A stretch of 64,000 nt of DNA from Craterostigma plantagineum. Its lineage: Eukaryota; Streptophyta; Magnoliopsida; Lamiales; Linderniaceae. Below are positions 11,358-23,373 of this stretch, in pieces. The notes under the pieces were generated by a model. The model worked only from the letters and a program-made list of their open reading frames with translations. It searched no databases and was not told the origin of the DNA. The first letter of the stretch is position 1; each line of letters begins with the position of its first letter. The stretch covers positions 434,001 to 498,000 of the forward strand of contig JAPQWV010000419.1 in NCBI GenBank assembly GCA_027422505.1, read 5' to 3'. The translations under genes were made by a program, and so were the position numbers.

Positions 11358-12003
11358 CAAGCGCTTCAGCGAATCGTATCCTGACAACTAACATCGATCA
11401 CTTTGCCCCACTCATCTACACTACCGTGACCCCACACGATTATAACTCCTCTCGTACCACGTGTATGCAAATGACATGCAAATAAAATGCAACATATCAC
11501 CACGCAACATATAAAATGTAATGTATCGGCTCGAGGTATTAGCTCGGCCCGATCTCGAAAATCCTCATACACCAAATAATTCGGGCCCGAAGCCCGCGTT
11601 CCGATTTTTATCGGCCCAAAATCTTAACCACCAAAAGTCTCTCCGGAATTTCACTAAGAGTTACCAAAATTTAATCATTTTCAATTTGAGACCCTAATTT
11701 CACAATTGGTCCATATTTTAATATATTTTCAAATTCTAACGTCCAATCTCAAAATATCACTTAAGTTCCCAATTTAAAAATATATTTCTGAATTTTACAT
11801 TTAAAACCCCAAAATTTCATAATTTACTTTTTAGGACCCGAAAGTTTTCCTAAGCTTCAGAGCTACCCGAATCTTTAAAAATTTCAGATCTGCCCCAAAA
11901 TATTTATATTTCTTTAAAAATCTACCTTGTTCGGAACTTTACAACACAGACTCCGTGAATTTTGTAAAATTTCGATTAAGTCCTAAAATTTTAAAAATAA
12001 CTA

Positions 12004-12237
12004 CTCCCTCCGTCCCGGTAACTTTTGTACATTTTACCAAATCGGGCGTCCCACTATCTTTTATACATTTCCATATTTAGTAAAAAACTATCACACTCAA
12101 TCAATATAATAACATTAAATATTCTTAAAAGACGTGCCACACCCATACACTTTTCTTCTTCTACACTATTAAAATATTATATTTCTTAAAAACCGAACCC
12201 AATCCCAAATGTCCAAAAGATATAGGGACAGAGGGAG
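12004..12237. mobile_element. Stowaway-type MITE
   Basis: It is 234 bp with terminal inverted repeats CTCCCTCCGTCCC and GGGACAGAGGGAG and TA duplications at 12002-12003 and 12238-12239. The right LTR reads uninterrupted AACTATTTTATACGG at the same place (26881), giving the empty site directly. It has no coding capacity and depends on a Tc1/mariner-type transposase elsewhere. It landed after E2 did. Confidence 0.95.
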
Positions 12238-13363
12238 TATTTTATACGGCTGTTTTGCGACAGTTTCGGATTTCTCAATGATCACAAAGTAAACGATGTC
12301 TGATGGACTTGAAATTTTAACCACAGATAAAGGACTTACATAACATGATTCTGTCCAAAGGGATTTCTAGTCCGAGGTCTAGATTTTGAGATATGAATTT
12401 TTGAACCTCTTGGCCGAAATGGATAAATAAAACCCTAGAAAACACTAATCCTCCCCAAGTTTTGTTCTATCCTCTTAACCACGATTCCTCCAACTCTATT
12501 CTTATTTTTCATAAACCTAAACTTCATAAAGATTAAGGTATTAAGCTGGCCGAATTTTCGCATGAAAGCATCATCACGAAAATCATACAAGAAATTCACG
12601 TTTAGCACATAAACACGTATAAATTCGAAAGAGATCATGCAATCACGTAAAATTCACGGATTCAAAACTTGTTTACGTGCGTAGGTGATCTTCACCTACC
12701 TTAAATTCCGGAGATAACTACATAACGGGTTGTTTCGATGTGATCCCGACCCTAGAGTTTCGATCCCGAGCTCCCGAAGGTTTTTCTCCTCCTCTCTTTT
12801 CTCCTTCTCTTCTTTCTCCCTTTTTCCTTTCTTTTTCTCTCTCTCCTTTCTTCCTTTTCTCTTTCACTCTCACGCCTCTCCTCTCCTTTCTTTCTATTCT
12901 TTTTAGCTTATTTATTCTTATTTATCTTCATGTAATATTAATTGATTAGGTGTATTAAGTGGTAATTAGTTAGGTTATTTTGTCCTCTTTCCATTATAGA
13001 GATGCATGGAGGTGGCTTGATTGTTAGATCTTGTCTCCATACTCACATGGAGATGGATGGAGGTGCATTTATTAAGTCAAAGATCTTGTTTTATTTACCA
13101 CACTCACATGGAGGTGAATAGAAATTATTTTATTTATTTTTCCCTTACTTAATTTTAGCCATAATAATTTTATTATTATTATTGTTATTATTATTTTATA
13201 CTAGTGGGCCAAAATTCCTAACCACTAATCTATCTCTCTCACATTTGGGCCATTATTCTCCATTTGGCCCAAAAGTATTTCGGCCCCTTTTTAAATTATT
13301 CGGATCCAATTCTAAATTCTTGGCTCGGCACGGAAAGAAATCTGTGTATGTTCGAAATCGACA

Positions 13364-14273
13364 TCACACATTCCAAATATTAAAATAATCCCGTATAAAT
13401 TTTACGGGCATTACATCCTCCCCCCTTATAAGATTTCGTCCCCGAAATTCCATCGAAAAAAATAATTCTGGATACTTTTCTCTCATCTCGTCTTCGCGTT
13501 CCCAAGTAGCTTCTTCCAATACTTGGTTCCGCCACAAGACCTTCACGAGGGGTATATTCTTATTCCGAAGGCGTTTCACCTCGTACATCAATATTTCCAC
13601 CGGTCTTTCCTCGTAGCTCAAGTCGGGTTTCAACTTTTGATAAAGTGATTCACACTGCAGTACATGGCCCGGCTGTGGGATGTATTTCCGTAATGTAGAC
13701 ACATGAAATACGTCATGAACTTGCATGAGCGATGTTGGCAATTCGAGCTGGTACGCCACTTCTCCAACTCGTTTCACAATTGTGAAAGGTCCGATATATC
13801 TCGGACTCAACTTCCCCTTCTTTCCGAAACGCTTTAGTCCCTTCATTGGCGAGATCTTCAAAAAGACTTGATCGCCTTTATCAAACTGCAACAGCCTTCG
13901 TCTTTGCCTCATGTTTAACTCCTTCTGCGTGAAGAAGTACTTTAGGCTTTTATGATCTCTAAAGTTCTCGCATTGTTCTCCATATAAATAGTGTCGCCAG
14001 ATTTTCAGGGCAAACACCACAGTTGCGAGTTCCAAATCGTGTGTGGGGTAATTTTTCTCGTAGACTTTGAGCTGTCGGGAGGCATACGTAATTACCTTCT
14101 CGTTCTGCATCAACCCGCAACCCAAGCCATTTTTTTTTTGAGGCATCACTGTATACCGAAAATCTTTCCATATCAGAGGGTATTGTAAGAACAAGAACTG
14201 TTGTTAGTCGTTTCTTCAACTCCTTGAAGTTTACTTCACAAGCTTCCCTCCACCTAAATGGAACGTTCTTCAT
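13364..14273 (-). pseudogene. E2 pol remnant: RNase H joined to integrase C-terminus and chromodomain
   Basis: The frame has the connection/RNase H part ([35 protein letters not shown]). It then jumps to the end of integrase ([25 protein letters not shown]) and a chromodomain ([17 protein letters not shown]). About 390 residues are missing at the join near 13905, including the zinc finger and the DDE core. Both sides share a short CGTCTTTG/CGTCGTTG-like sequence, so a microhomology deletion or a strand switch is likely. A poly-T expansion near 14131-14140 also shifts the frame. The frame runs past the polypurine tract into the LTR, as in E1. No active enzyme is expected. Confidence 0.9.
13416..13428 (-). 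other. E2 polypurine tract
   Basis: TAAGGGGGGAGGA on the element strand, against the left LTR. Confidence 0.9.
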
Positions 14274-15123
14274 AAGTTAAGTCTGGCTTTCTTCACCGTT
14301 ATTGTCACGATGAGCAGGCCGTTGGATCCAAGTTGCCGCGCGATCTAATGGTCAGGTTTTGAAGGCTGAAGATTTAATTATGTTTCCAGGATATCTCGCA
14401 AAAAGATCGACGGCTGAGATGTTTAAGAAGTGAAAGAATCGGATGGTGAATCGTGAGCATTGGATCAAAAATCGGACGGATAGTAGTGAAGGTGCTATTT
14501 CACTTACAGAGTCGCATGCGATTCTTGCTCTAACACGTAGAAATGCAATACCACGTGGCGACTTGTGGAGCGTTCAATCGGATAAAATGGACGGTGAAGA
14601 TAGATTGCGAATTCACGCTTAAAAAGATTTCTATCTTATTAATGTCGGATTTCCAGTTCACTTTCTCGAGCATGTAACTTCTTTTAGAGTGAAAATCATC
14701 GTGAGGTGAAAACGCGAGAGTTGTAGAAGAGATAGAGATCCATACTTTCTTGTTGTGATCAATAAGAAAGGAAGCTCGGTTGATCCATGGACATAGGTTG
14801 GAGTTCTGTCTTGTTTGGGCGTTAGTTCGCCGTACTAAATTCATTGATGTGACAGAGTCTACGCAGTGCATGTAACTACGGCATTGATTTAAACGTGAAC
14901 ACAATTTCTTTGTCATAATGGACATCCACATCTTTTTTCGAGATTTTGGATTGGATTTTTGTGATAAAAGTCCAATGTGATTTTCTTCCGGTGCGTGATC
15001 TCTGAAATCGAGATTACGACGCTCGAAGAAAAATCTGATCTCGAAATTTATGAAGTTTATCTTTATACGGCGTTCGAAGCAAACTCAAAATTGATCTTGC
15101 TTATCCTTCGCTTCACTCACGCC

Positions 15124-15131
15124 TATAAATA
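15124..15131 (+). promoter_or_regulatory. TATA box upstream of the 55-codon ORF
   Basis: TATAAATA in a CCTATAAATAGG context. About 30 bp downstream is CACCACAACACAATTC, a plausible start site, and the ATG follows 75 bp after the box. Spacing fits a plant RNA polymerase II promoter. Not shown to be active. Confidence 0.45.
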
Positions 15132-15198
15132 GGTACTTGATGCACGCTATTTTGCACCACAACACAATTCTCTCCAACCACATCATTTAATTTTCGTA

Positions 15199-15366
15199 AT
15201 GTATAATCTTGGAGGAAATGTGGATCGTGATGATGTTCCTCAGGAACCTTTTTGGAGGGAAAATCTCGAAAAGCTTAAATTTGAGTTATTCCTTCTTTTG
15301 GGATTGCTCTTCGCTGCAATCGCCATTTTTGTGATGTGGGTTGCCACTCACTGCAGTTGCGTTTAA
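15199..15366 (+). CDS. 55-residue single-pass membrane micro-protein (hypothetical)
   Basis: The first ATG after the TATA box opens a 55-codon frame ending in TAA. The N-terminal 20 residues are polar and acidic (NVDRDDVPQEPFW). A charged stretch follows (RENLEKLKFE), then about 20 hydrophobic residues (LFLLLGLLFAAIAIFVMWV) and a Cys-containing tail (HCSCV). That predicts one transmembrane span. I do not recognise the family. It lies antisense to E2, inside DNA foreign to the element. It could be a captured host micro-protein, or chance: at 55 codons length alone proves nothing, and support comes from the promoter-like layout and a clean hydrophobic segment. Small membrane movement proteins of plant DNA viruses have a similar architecture, but nothing here establishes kinship. 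Confidence 0.35.
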   Translation: MYNLGGNVDRDDVPQEPFWRENLEKLKFELFLLLGLLFAAIAIFVMWVATHCSCV

Positions 15367-15600
15367 TTTGTGAAAGGTTATGTCATGGGAAGCCGCGTCT
15401 TGTTCGGGCATATTGGAAGAAGATGCCGGCAGAACGTCCTGAACATCGTCGACGTTTATCTCCTAAGTTTTTTTTTTATGTATGCGAGTTGTAATATGAT
15501 TTTCAGTTATGTAATCGTTATGCATCGACTCTATCATGTTTTCTTTACATCATCGTCTCAATTCCTAAATTTCTACAATTAACCCATGTTTCTCTATGTC

Positions 15601-16079
15601 CTCATCTCATTTTCAAACTTGTATACAAGCCCCGAACTTTTAAAATTTAATATTGTTAAACCCTCTTTTATTTCACCATTTATTTATTTTTTTTTTAACT
15701 TCCCGAATTTCACCTTGGTCCGATTCGGTCAAGCCCAAGTTGACAAACCCAAATTTTGAAAAGGCCCAAAATTTAAATTTCTCCGAATTTCAAAGAAACC
15801 CCAAATTCAATCAAAAGTCCGTAATTTTTTTTATTGGATATCAACCATTCTTCCTACCTTAATTCAACCGGAATTCTACCAATCTAAGTGTACAAGTAAG
15901 AAAACCTAGGTTTTGGAACACATCAAGGAACACATAAAAAATCACACAAATATTCACGCAAAGCATATATCAAAAAAATCGTAAATCACATAATTACGTA
16001 TTAAACTTACAGGCGTACGCTGATCCTCCAGGCTTTTGAGCGGCAGTACATGGACAGTCTACAGAACCTACAACCTAAG
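15601..16079 (-). other. E2 leader and A/T-rich filler
   Basis: From about 15900 to 16079 it matches the leaders of E1 and E3, including GCTTTTGAGCGGCAGTACAT (16032-16051). 15601-15900 is A/T-rich with LTR-like phrases (CCCAAATTTTG, CCGAATTTC). No gene seen. Confidence 0.6.
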
Positions 16080-16091
16080 GCTCTGATACCA
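16080..16091 (-). other. E2 primer binding site
   Basis: TGGTATCAGAGC on the element strand, two bases from the right LTR. Confidence 0.92.
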
Positions 16092-16093
16092 TC

Positions 16094-16269
16094 TGTAACG
16101 ACCCGACTTCCTAGATACGTATTTTGGCGGATTTTCGCAGCGTAAGCAGCGGAAAGCCCATTTAATTAAAACTTTTAAAACATAATAGTATAAATATGTT
16201 CAATGTCTAAATCCATAAGTCCAAACATAAACACATTTTTATTTATTGACTCGAAGCCCAAGAAGTACA
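16094..16269 (-). repeat. E2 5' LTR, first piece
   Basis: The outer 176 bp of the right LTR. It ends in GTACA, the duplication made when E3 inserted, and resumes at 25824. Confidence 0.95.
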
Positions 16270-18718
16270 TGTGGCGACCCTACTTTTCTAATTAGAATTA
16301 TTGGCGGATTTCCGCAACGTAAGCCGCGGAAGGCCCGTCTGATTAAAACTTTTTCCTAAAAGATATTATAATACAACAAAATATTATGTTACATAATATT
16401 ATCTGTACAATGGGCCGAAGCCCCAAAATGTCAAAAGATTAAAAACCCTATCGCCGCTCCACAGGTCTTCATCCATGTACCGCCCCGCCCTCAAAAGTCC
16501 GTGGAGCACCGCCACCAGCCGCCTCAGTCTTGACGCATGTCAGCGTCAGACTCGGTACCTACAACATGTAAACACTGAGCAAATTGCCCAGTAGGTGAAT
16601 AAAATGCAATGCAGCGTGCACTCATTCCCAATTCCCAGTTCTCGCAACATGAGATAATGCACGCTCTCGTTTCCCTCATTTTTTTTTATCGTATCTCAAT
16701 ATCAGGGCCCTAGGCTGGACTCGGCACCTCGCGCGCAATAAAAATAAAATATATCGTCTGCTCGCTAACGACAGACTAGCGGTGCCCACGCCGATAGTGC
16801 GCTGATCGATCACGTCAACGTCCTCCTATCAGGTCGCCCCTTCCGCTACACAACTCATCCGACGGTTTGCACCTCGGGTCGCTCACGCCCGAGTAGACAG
16901 ATCGCTCACGTCTGTCTCCCGTCAGGTGCCCAGCGAGTCCAACCTCAACTCCGCTACGAGTCTGACTGCCAAAATCGGCACACACTACCCCGCTCAATCG
17001 ACACCTTAAATCTTACGGTGTCACCACTAATGTGGTCATTATCCCTCACCATGTCGTGCGATGTCATGCATATACGTGATACACATGAAACGTGATGTCA
17101 CATAAAACATACGTAACACACGTAAATCACATAAGTCACTTAAATCACAAAGTCTCGTGGAAACACATAAATTCACATTTGTGTTTACGTATCGTAGATG
17201 GATAATCCACCTACCTGTCATCCTGCTAGCGTTAATTAAAAAGTCTGGCGGAATCCCTATAAGTCGATCCTCTGAATAAATAGATATTATTATATCAGTA
17301 TATTTGTTAAACTGTATAAGTTTTTAAGTTCCCAAACCCTAATTTAGAAGACCCTAAAATATTGAAAAACCCTTGATATAGCAAAATTCTAAAATACCGA
17401 AAATTTATTAACTAAAACACAATGTCGAAATCTCGAATGTCGACACCTTATCCCTCAAAATGTCGAGACATTTACATATCGAAACTTACTCCTTATATCG
17501 ACATTTATACTATTGTCATCAAGCATCTTGGGCAAGAAATGTCGAGACCTCTAAAATAGGTAAATGTTGAGACTTAGCCTAATAAGAAATGTCGAGACCT
17601 AGCCTAATAAGAAATGTCGACCTCTTAGTATATATGGTAGGAGAAAATGTCGAGACTTTGGTTGAACATGAAATGTCGAGTTTGTAAAGGAAAATGTCGG
17701 AGTCATATACAAAATGTCGAGGTAACTAATAAAATGTCGAGCTATTACTTATAGGAAATATCGAGATCTATCTATAGCTTATGGAAATCATTTTATATAG
17801 CAAATGTCGAGTTCCCTACATAATATCGAAACCGTTTTACTTATATCAAGATCTTTTGTGAGAATAAATGTCGAGCTTATCCAAGAACATCGAGTTTTGT
17901 AAATGTCGAAATCTTACAACTACACATTTCGATATTTCTCTATACACCTCTCGACATCTTATACTCTCGAAATCATTTCTACTGCACATCTTAAATCGTC
18001 CGATTCCCTAAAATGCTAACTCTTTCGAATTTCTTCCAAAAACTATAAAAATAAAATCATATAATCAGGACCATCATCGTAACCTAGGGTATTTCTAGAA
18101 AACGGTACATCTAAATTCATCCCTCCCTAGTGTTTCATGTGCTCGGAATTGCTAACACCTCTAATTCATCCGATAAACAAACGTGATCCCTACTAGGTTG
18201 CTAAAGCTAGGGTTTTCTATTCCTAGTGAGCTTCGACTATTCCCTAGTTGCTACTTATCGACGTAGAGACATATACAAGGAATATATTAAGTTTATACTA
18301 AAATTACCAAACATAACTATTGTATACCTCTTTTCTACAAGACGTTAATTGGCTTGATGATGCTTCCACAATTTCCAGCTTCGGTTTCTCAGTTTCAGCT
18401 CAAGGTCTATTTGTTATATTCTCTTTAAAGTTCATTATCAATTTGATACATATCAAGGCCTCGAACTTTGGGGGTGATTGGACACAAAGGTGGTGATGAC
18501 TATCGATTGCCTTAGGATTAAGAAATGTTAATACTTATCACTATTCTATGGTTTGGGTTTCATGTAATTATTATGTATAGCCCATTAACTCATTGGACTC
18601 CATTTATTAAAATTTATATTTTGTAGTATAACTTAAATTTCTCCACAAATTTTCCTAATTCACAAAATAACATAATTAATTACAACAAAATCCCGTATTA
18701 AAATTCACGGGTATTACA
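16270..18718 (-). repeat. E3 3' LTR (left copy)
   Basis: TGTGGCGACCCTAC to GGGTATTACA. At 17400-17960 it carries some twenty copies of ATGTCGAG or one-base variants on the + strand, spaced 15-60 bp apart. It also has the U5 hairpin block (16460-16500) and the stem CGTAGATGGATAATCCACCTAC near 17205. No gene seen. Confidence 0.95.
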
Positions 18719-18733
18719 TCCTCCCCCCTTAAA
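18719..18733 (-). other. E3 polypurine tract
   Basis: TTTAAGGGGGGAGGA on the element strand, 18 bp past the pol stop codon. Confidence 0.9.
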
Positions 18734-18751
18734 AGAATTTCGTCCCCGAAA

Positions 18752-21700
18752 TTACGCCGATTGGAATAATTCGGGATAACGAACTCTCATATCATCCTCA
18801 CGTTCCCAAGTGGCTTCCTCAACTGATTGATTACGCCACATTACTTTAACTAACGGAATAGTCTTATTCCGTAGTCGTTTCGACTCGTATATCAAAATCT
18901 CTACGGGCTTTTCTTCGTAACTCAAGTCAGGCTTCAGTTGTCGATAAAGAAGTTCATTCTGGATTACATGACTCGGGTCCGCGACGTATTTTCGTAATGT
19001 CGATACGTGAAATACGTCGTGAACTTGCGACAGGGAAGTCGGCAATTCTAACTGATACGCAACCTCGCCGACTCGTTTGACTATTTTGAACGGGCCTATG
19101 TATCTTGGACTTAGTTTGCCTTTTCGTCCGAAGCGCTTCACGCCTTTCATCGGGGAGATCTTCAAAAATACTTGGTCATCTTCCGCAAATTCCAAAGGTC
19201 GTCGTCGATGATCAGCATAACTCTTCTGTCGACTCTGAGCTGTCCGCATTCGTTCTCGAATTTTAGTCACGACCTCTGTCGTCTCCCGAATCATATCTGG
19301 TCCCAGTAATGCTTGTTCGCCTATTTCATCCCAGTGAATAGGAGACCGACACTTGCGCCCGTATAATGCCTCGTACGACGCCATCCTGATCGTAGCATGG
19401 AAGCTATTGTTGTAAGAGAATTCGATTAGCGGCAAGTATTTGCTCCAATTCCCCTTGAAGTATAGTACGCACGCTCGTAACATATCTTCAAGGGTTTGGA
19501 TTGTCCGTTCAGACTGCCCATCGGTCTGGGGATGATATGCAGTACTGAACGAGAGCTTAGTACCCATCGCTTTTTGTAAGCTTTGCCAAAAGTTGGATAG
19601 AAATCTCGAATCTCGGTCCGAGACAATAGAGATTGGAATTCCATGGAGTCGAACAATTTCCTGAATATACAATTCAGCATAACGTTCCATGGAAAAAGTA
19701 GAACTGATTGGAAGGAAATGGGCTGATTTCGTCAGGCGGTCTACCACCACCCAGATAGCGTCATGGCCTTTCGTCGTCTTTGGTAAACCAACGACGAAAT
19801 CCATAGTAATATGATCCCACTTCCATTCGGGTATCGGTAAGGGCTGTAGAGTTCCAGCTGGTCGCTGGTGTTCAGCTTTGATCAACTGGCACGTCATACA
19901 TCGATTTACGAACTCCGCTATGTCCTTTTTCATTCCTGGCCACCAATACGTGATTCGCAAGTCTTGGTACATTTTGGTCGAGCCCGGATGTACGGAGTAG
20001 GTAGTTGTGTGCGCTTCTGCCATAATCATTCGTCGTAACTCCTCGTCGCTAGGCACGTACAGTCGATTCTTGTAAAGTAAAGTTCCGTCTTCTCGGATTG
20101 CAAAGTCGTCGGGGAGTGCATCTTTCATCTTTAGATAAACTTCGTCATCTTCTTGGGCCTTTCGGATTTGTTCTAGCAACGTAGGTTGAAGAGTTAGTGT
20201 TGCTAGTTTTGTTTCAACTTCACCTAAGTCAACTATTTCCACTCCAAGTCTGTGCAATTCTGTGCTAATCGCCTTTCGACTGAGCGCGTCTGCGACTACG
20301 TTCGCTTTGCCCGGATGATAATTGATAACGCAGTCGTAGTCTTTTACGAGCTCCAGCCATCGACGTTGTCGCATGTTTAACTCCTTCTGGGTGAAGAAGT
20401 ACTTCAAGCTTTTATGGTCAGTGAAAATCTCACACCTTTCTCCGTAAAGGTAATGCCTCCAGATCTTTAAAGCGAATACCACTGCTGCTAGTTCTAGGTC
20501 ATGGGTCGGGTAGTTCTTTTCGTATTCCTTCAGTTGTCGGGAGGCGTAAGCAATTACTTTGCCGTTCTGCATCAATACACATCCCAGTCCGTTCTTCGAG
20601 GCGTCGCTGTAGACCGAGAATCCTCCAGTTCCCGAGGGTATAGTTAAAACAGGAGCTGTAGTAAGTCGTTTCTTTAGTTCCTGGAAACTTTGTTCGCATG
20701 CTTCAGTCCACTTGAAAGGTATATTCTTTCTAGTAAGGTTCGTCAGTGTCGAGGCGATGCTAGAGAAGTCAGCTATGAACTTACGGTAATATCCCGCAAG
20801 TCCTAGAAAACTTCGGACCTCAGTAGGATTAGTAGGTTGTTGCCAGTTATTCACAGCTTCGATCTTACTCGGGTCCACCGAGATTCCGTTCCCAGAAATC
20901 ACGTGTCCCAAGAAAGCTACTTGCTCAAGCCAGAATTCACACTTCTTGAATTTGGCGTAGAGTTGTTTCTCTCGCAGGATTCCTAAGACGGTTCTCAGAT
21001 GGCTTTCGTGTTCGTCTCTTGTCTTAGAATAGATCAGGATATCGTCAATAAAGACGATAACGAAACGGTCGAGATAGTTCTTAAAGACCCGATTCATCAA
21101 GTCCATAAAAGCAGCTGGAGCATTTGTCAGTCCAAAAGGCATGACCAAAAACTCGTAATGGCCGTACCCTTGTACTGAACGCCGTTTTTGGAACATCTGT
21201 CTCCCTGATTTTTAACTGATGGTATCCCGAACGGAGATCGATTTTCGAGAATACCGTAGCACCCTGTAGTTGGTCGAATAGATCATCGATCCTTGGTAAC
21301 GGGTATTTATTCTTGATCGTGATCTTGTTTAATTCCCGGTAGTCGATACACAGTCGCATCGACCCATCTTTCTTTCGTACAAAAAGAACGGGTGCGCCCC
21401 ACGGCGAAAAACTCGGCTGAATAAACCCCTTAGATAGTAGGTCTTCTAACTGTTCCTTCAATTCCTTTAACTCATTTGGTGCTAAACGGTAAGGGGCTTT
21501 AGAGATTGGGGCTGACCCAGGTATTAGATCTATTGTGAACTGTATTTCTCGATCAGGGGGTAACCCCGGGAGATCGTCGGGAAATACATCCGCGTATTCG
21601 TTGACTACAGGTACGTTTTTTAGTTCCGGTTGAGGTAAATCCACTGCCTTCATCGCGTATACGAGATAAGACTCACAACCTGACTTCAAAAGTCGGTGAG

Positions 21701-23213
21701 CCTTTAGAGCTGATATTCGTGGAATACTATTCTTATTCGCTTTACCCGAAAAAGTGAATGCTTCTTCTTCAGGCAGCTGGAATTTAACGACCTTCTTGTT
21801 GCAATCGATGATGGCTCCATATTTTGAAAGCCAATCCATCCCGAAGATGACATCGTAGTCGTTCATCGGGATTACAATCAGGTCGGCACTCAAGTTCCTA
21901 CCCTCAATACTAACGACGCATCCTCGCAGTACTTGGTTGGTATGCGTCGGATCCCCATGAGGCAGAGTGACTACATAGTTGCATTCGGATGAGGTAGGGG
22001 ATATTCCTACCTTCGCCACGTACTTAGCCGACACAAATGAATGTGTGGCTCCAGAATCAATAAGCACAGAAGTGGGCACGTTATAGATAGTTAACGTACC
22101 CGTCACAACAGAAGGATTCGCCTCGGCCTCCTCATTTGTCAAAGTAAAAACTCTCGCGGGAACGGGTGGAGGTCGAATCGGCGGTTGGGCCGGGTTCCGT
22201 ACTAGGGGTAAACTTTCCGTACAAGCTCTAGCAAAATGACCGACCTTTCCGCACCGGAAGCACTGCGGAACCTGTCTTGCTCAGGCCCCGAAATGGTAAC
22301 GCCCGCATTGTCGACACTGGGGCGCAACATTTTGAGGTCGGTTGGGAATATTGATCGGTCCTTGCATTGGTCTCGGCCGCCAGTTTTGTTGGCCCTGACG
22401 GTTCCATTGGGTATTAGGACCCTTGCCGAAGAATTGGCGTTTCTTATCTCCTCCGCTTCCTTGTTGGGCCTCTCTCCTCTTTTTCGCTTCCTGGGCTTCT
22501 ACCACGACCGACTCTGCTTGTTCCGCGATTAGAGCACGTTCCGTCACTTGCATAAACTCTAATTGGCGTGCACCCGCAATACTTAAATCCCGATAGATTT
22601 CGGGTTTAAGTCCCTTAATGAATCTGGTCACTTTCAGCGAATTAGTCGCCACTAACTGCGGAGCAAATCGGGATAATTCCTCAAATCGACGGATGTACTC
22701 CGCCACCGGCATGCTCCCTTGCTTCAAGCTCATGAACTCGTACATCCTTTGTTCTTGATCGTGCGCCGTAAAGTATTTATTGAAGAAGAGCTCCCTAAAC
22801 CTTTCCCAAGTCATTGTCATTGGGATCTCCAACACCTTTACGGTGTTCCACCAATAACGCGCATTTTCTCGGAAAAGGGAAACGGCACAAAGGACGTTTT
22901 CGTTGTCAGGCACTCGACTGTAGATGAACATATCCTCTATAGTGCCTATCCAATCTTCAGCCACCGCAGGATTGGTAGCTTCAGTAAATATTGGGGGGTT
23001 TAGCTTTCGAAATCGTTCCCCGATTAATTCTACTCGCTCAGGTTGCGGGGAATGTTCCGATGAGCTTCGGTGATGGATCAAGTCGTTGATTTGATCCGAC
23101 TGTCGTCGGATCAGATCGGTCAATTGATGGATAGTAGAGCGGTCGTCATTTGGTGGGGATTCAGACCCCGCCCTACGGCTAGAACTGCCTACCTCTCGAC
23201 GTCCTTTCGGCAT
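18752..23213 (-). pseudogene. E3 gag-pol polyprotein gene, one stop and one frameshift
   Basis: ATG at 23213. Gag runs 310 codons to a TGA at 22281-22283, where E1 has Cys (CGRNHVGVC), so one base change made the stop. The same frame continues with the zinc knuckle [14 protein letters not shown], protease (DSGATHS near 22055) and the reverse transcriptase start. One extra G near 21168 then shifts the frame. The remaining 814 codons carry FIDD, RNase H ([16 protein letters not shown]), integrase ([35 protein letters not shown]), the GPY/F segment and a chromodomain ending YPELFQSA and stop at 18752. Without these two changes it would be a full-length polyprotein. Both are single-base and could be checked against reads. 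Confidence 0.93.
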
Positions 23214-23359
23214 TTTTATCTATTTCTACAATTATTCACACAGAGCACATATCAAATAACACGTAATAATGAAATCAAATATTGAACTTACAGGCCAGGC
23301 TGGTTCTCCAGGCTTTTGAGCGGCAGTACATGGACAGTCTGCAGAATCTAAAGCCTAAC
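23214..23359 (-). other. E3 untranslated leader
   Basis: It carries CTTTTGAGCGGCAGTACATG (23313-23332), complementary to the LTR hairpin loop at 23576-23600. A donor-like GTAAGT (23286-23291) and an acceptor-like TTGTAG ending at 23226 would bound a 66-nt intron just before the gag ATG. Confidence 0.55.
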
Positions 23360-23371
23360 GCTCTGATACCA
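23360..23371 (-). other. E3 primer binding site
   Basis: TGGTATCAGAGC on the element strand, two bases from the LTR. Confidence 0.92.
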
Positions 23372-23373
23372 CC

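Larger units (their letters stand above)
10766..13415 (-). repeat. E2 3' LTR (left copy)
   Basis: It is 2650 bp, from TGTAACGACCCGAC to CGGGCATTACA. Without the MITE at 12004-12237 and its extra TA it is 2414 bp, against 2419 bp for the joined right LTR. It has a CT-rich tract at 12783-12910 and TTATTA repeats at about 13170-13198. No gene seen. Confidence 0.95.
14280..15600. other. Foreign DNA inside E2
   Basis: This segment has no gag-pol similarity and replaces gag through reverse transcriptase. It contains a G-box CCACGTGG (14551-14558) and several variants of the CGGACGG / CGACGGCTGAGAT type seen in plant promoters. A TATA box and a small ORF on the + strand follow. This looks like a small host gene or promoter picked up by the element. 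Neither end shows a clear target duplication, so I cannot tell transduction from a separate insertion. Confidence 0.55.

Noticed and set aside
14530..14931. 133-codon minus-strand frame in the foreign segment of E2
   Set aside because: It begins with ATG, but composition looks random, with no motif or domain. It overlaps the G-box region, and nothing supports expression.
15199..15366. Endogenous plant DNA virus as source of the micro-ORF
   Set aside because: Only the general architecture (short protein, one membrane span, TATA box nearby) fits. I saw no replication-protein gene and no origin nonanucleotide, so I do not claim it.
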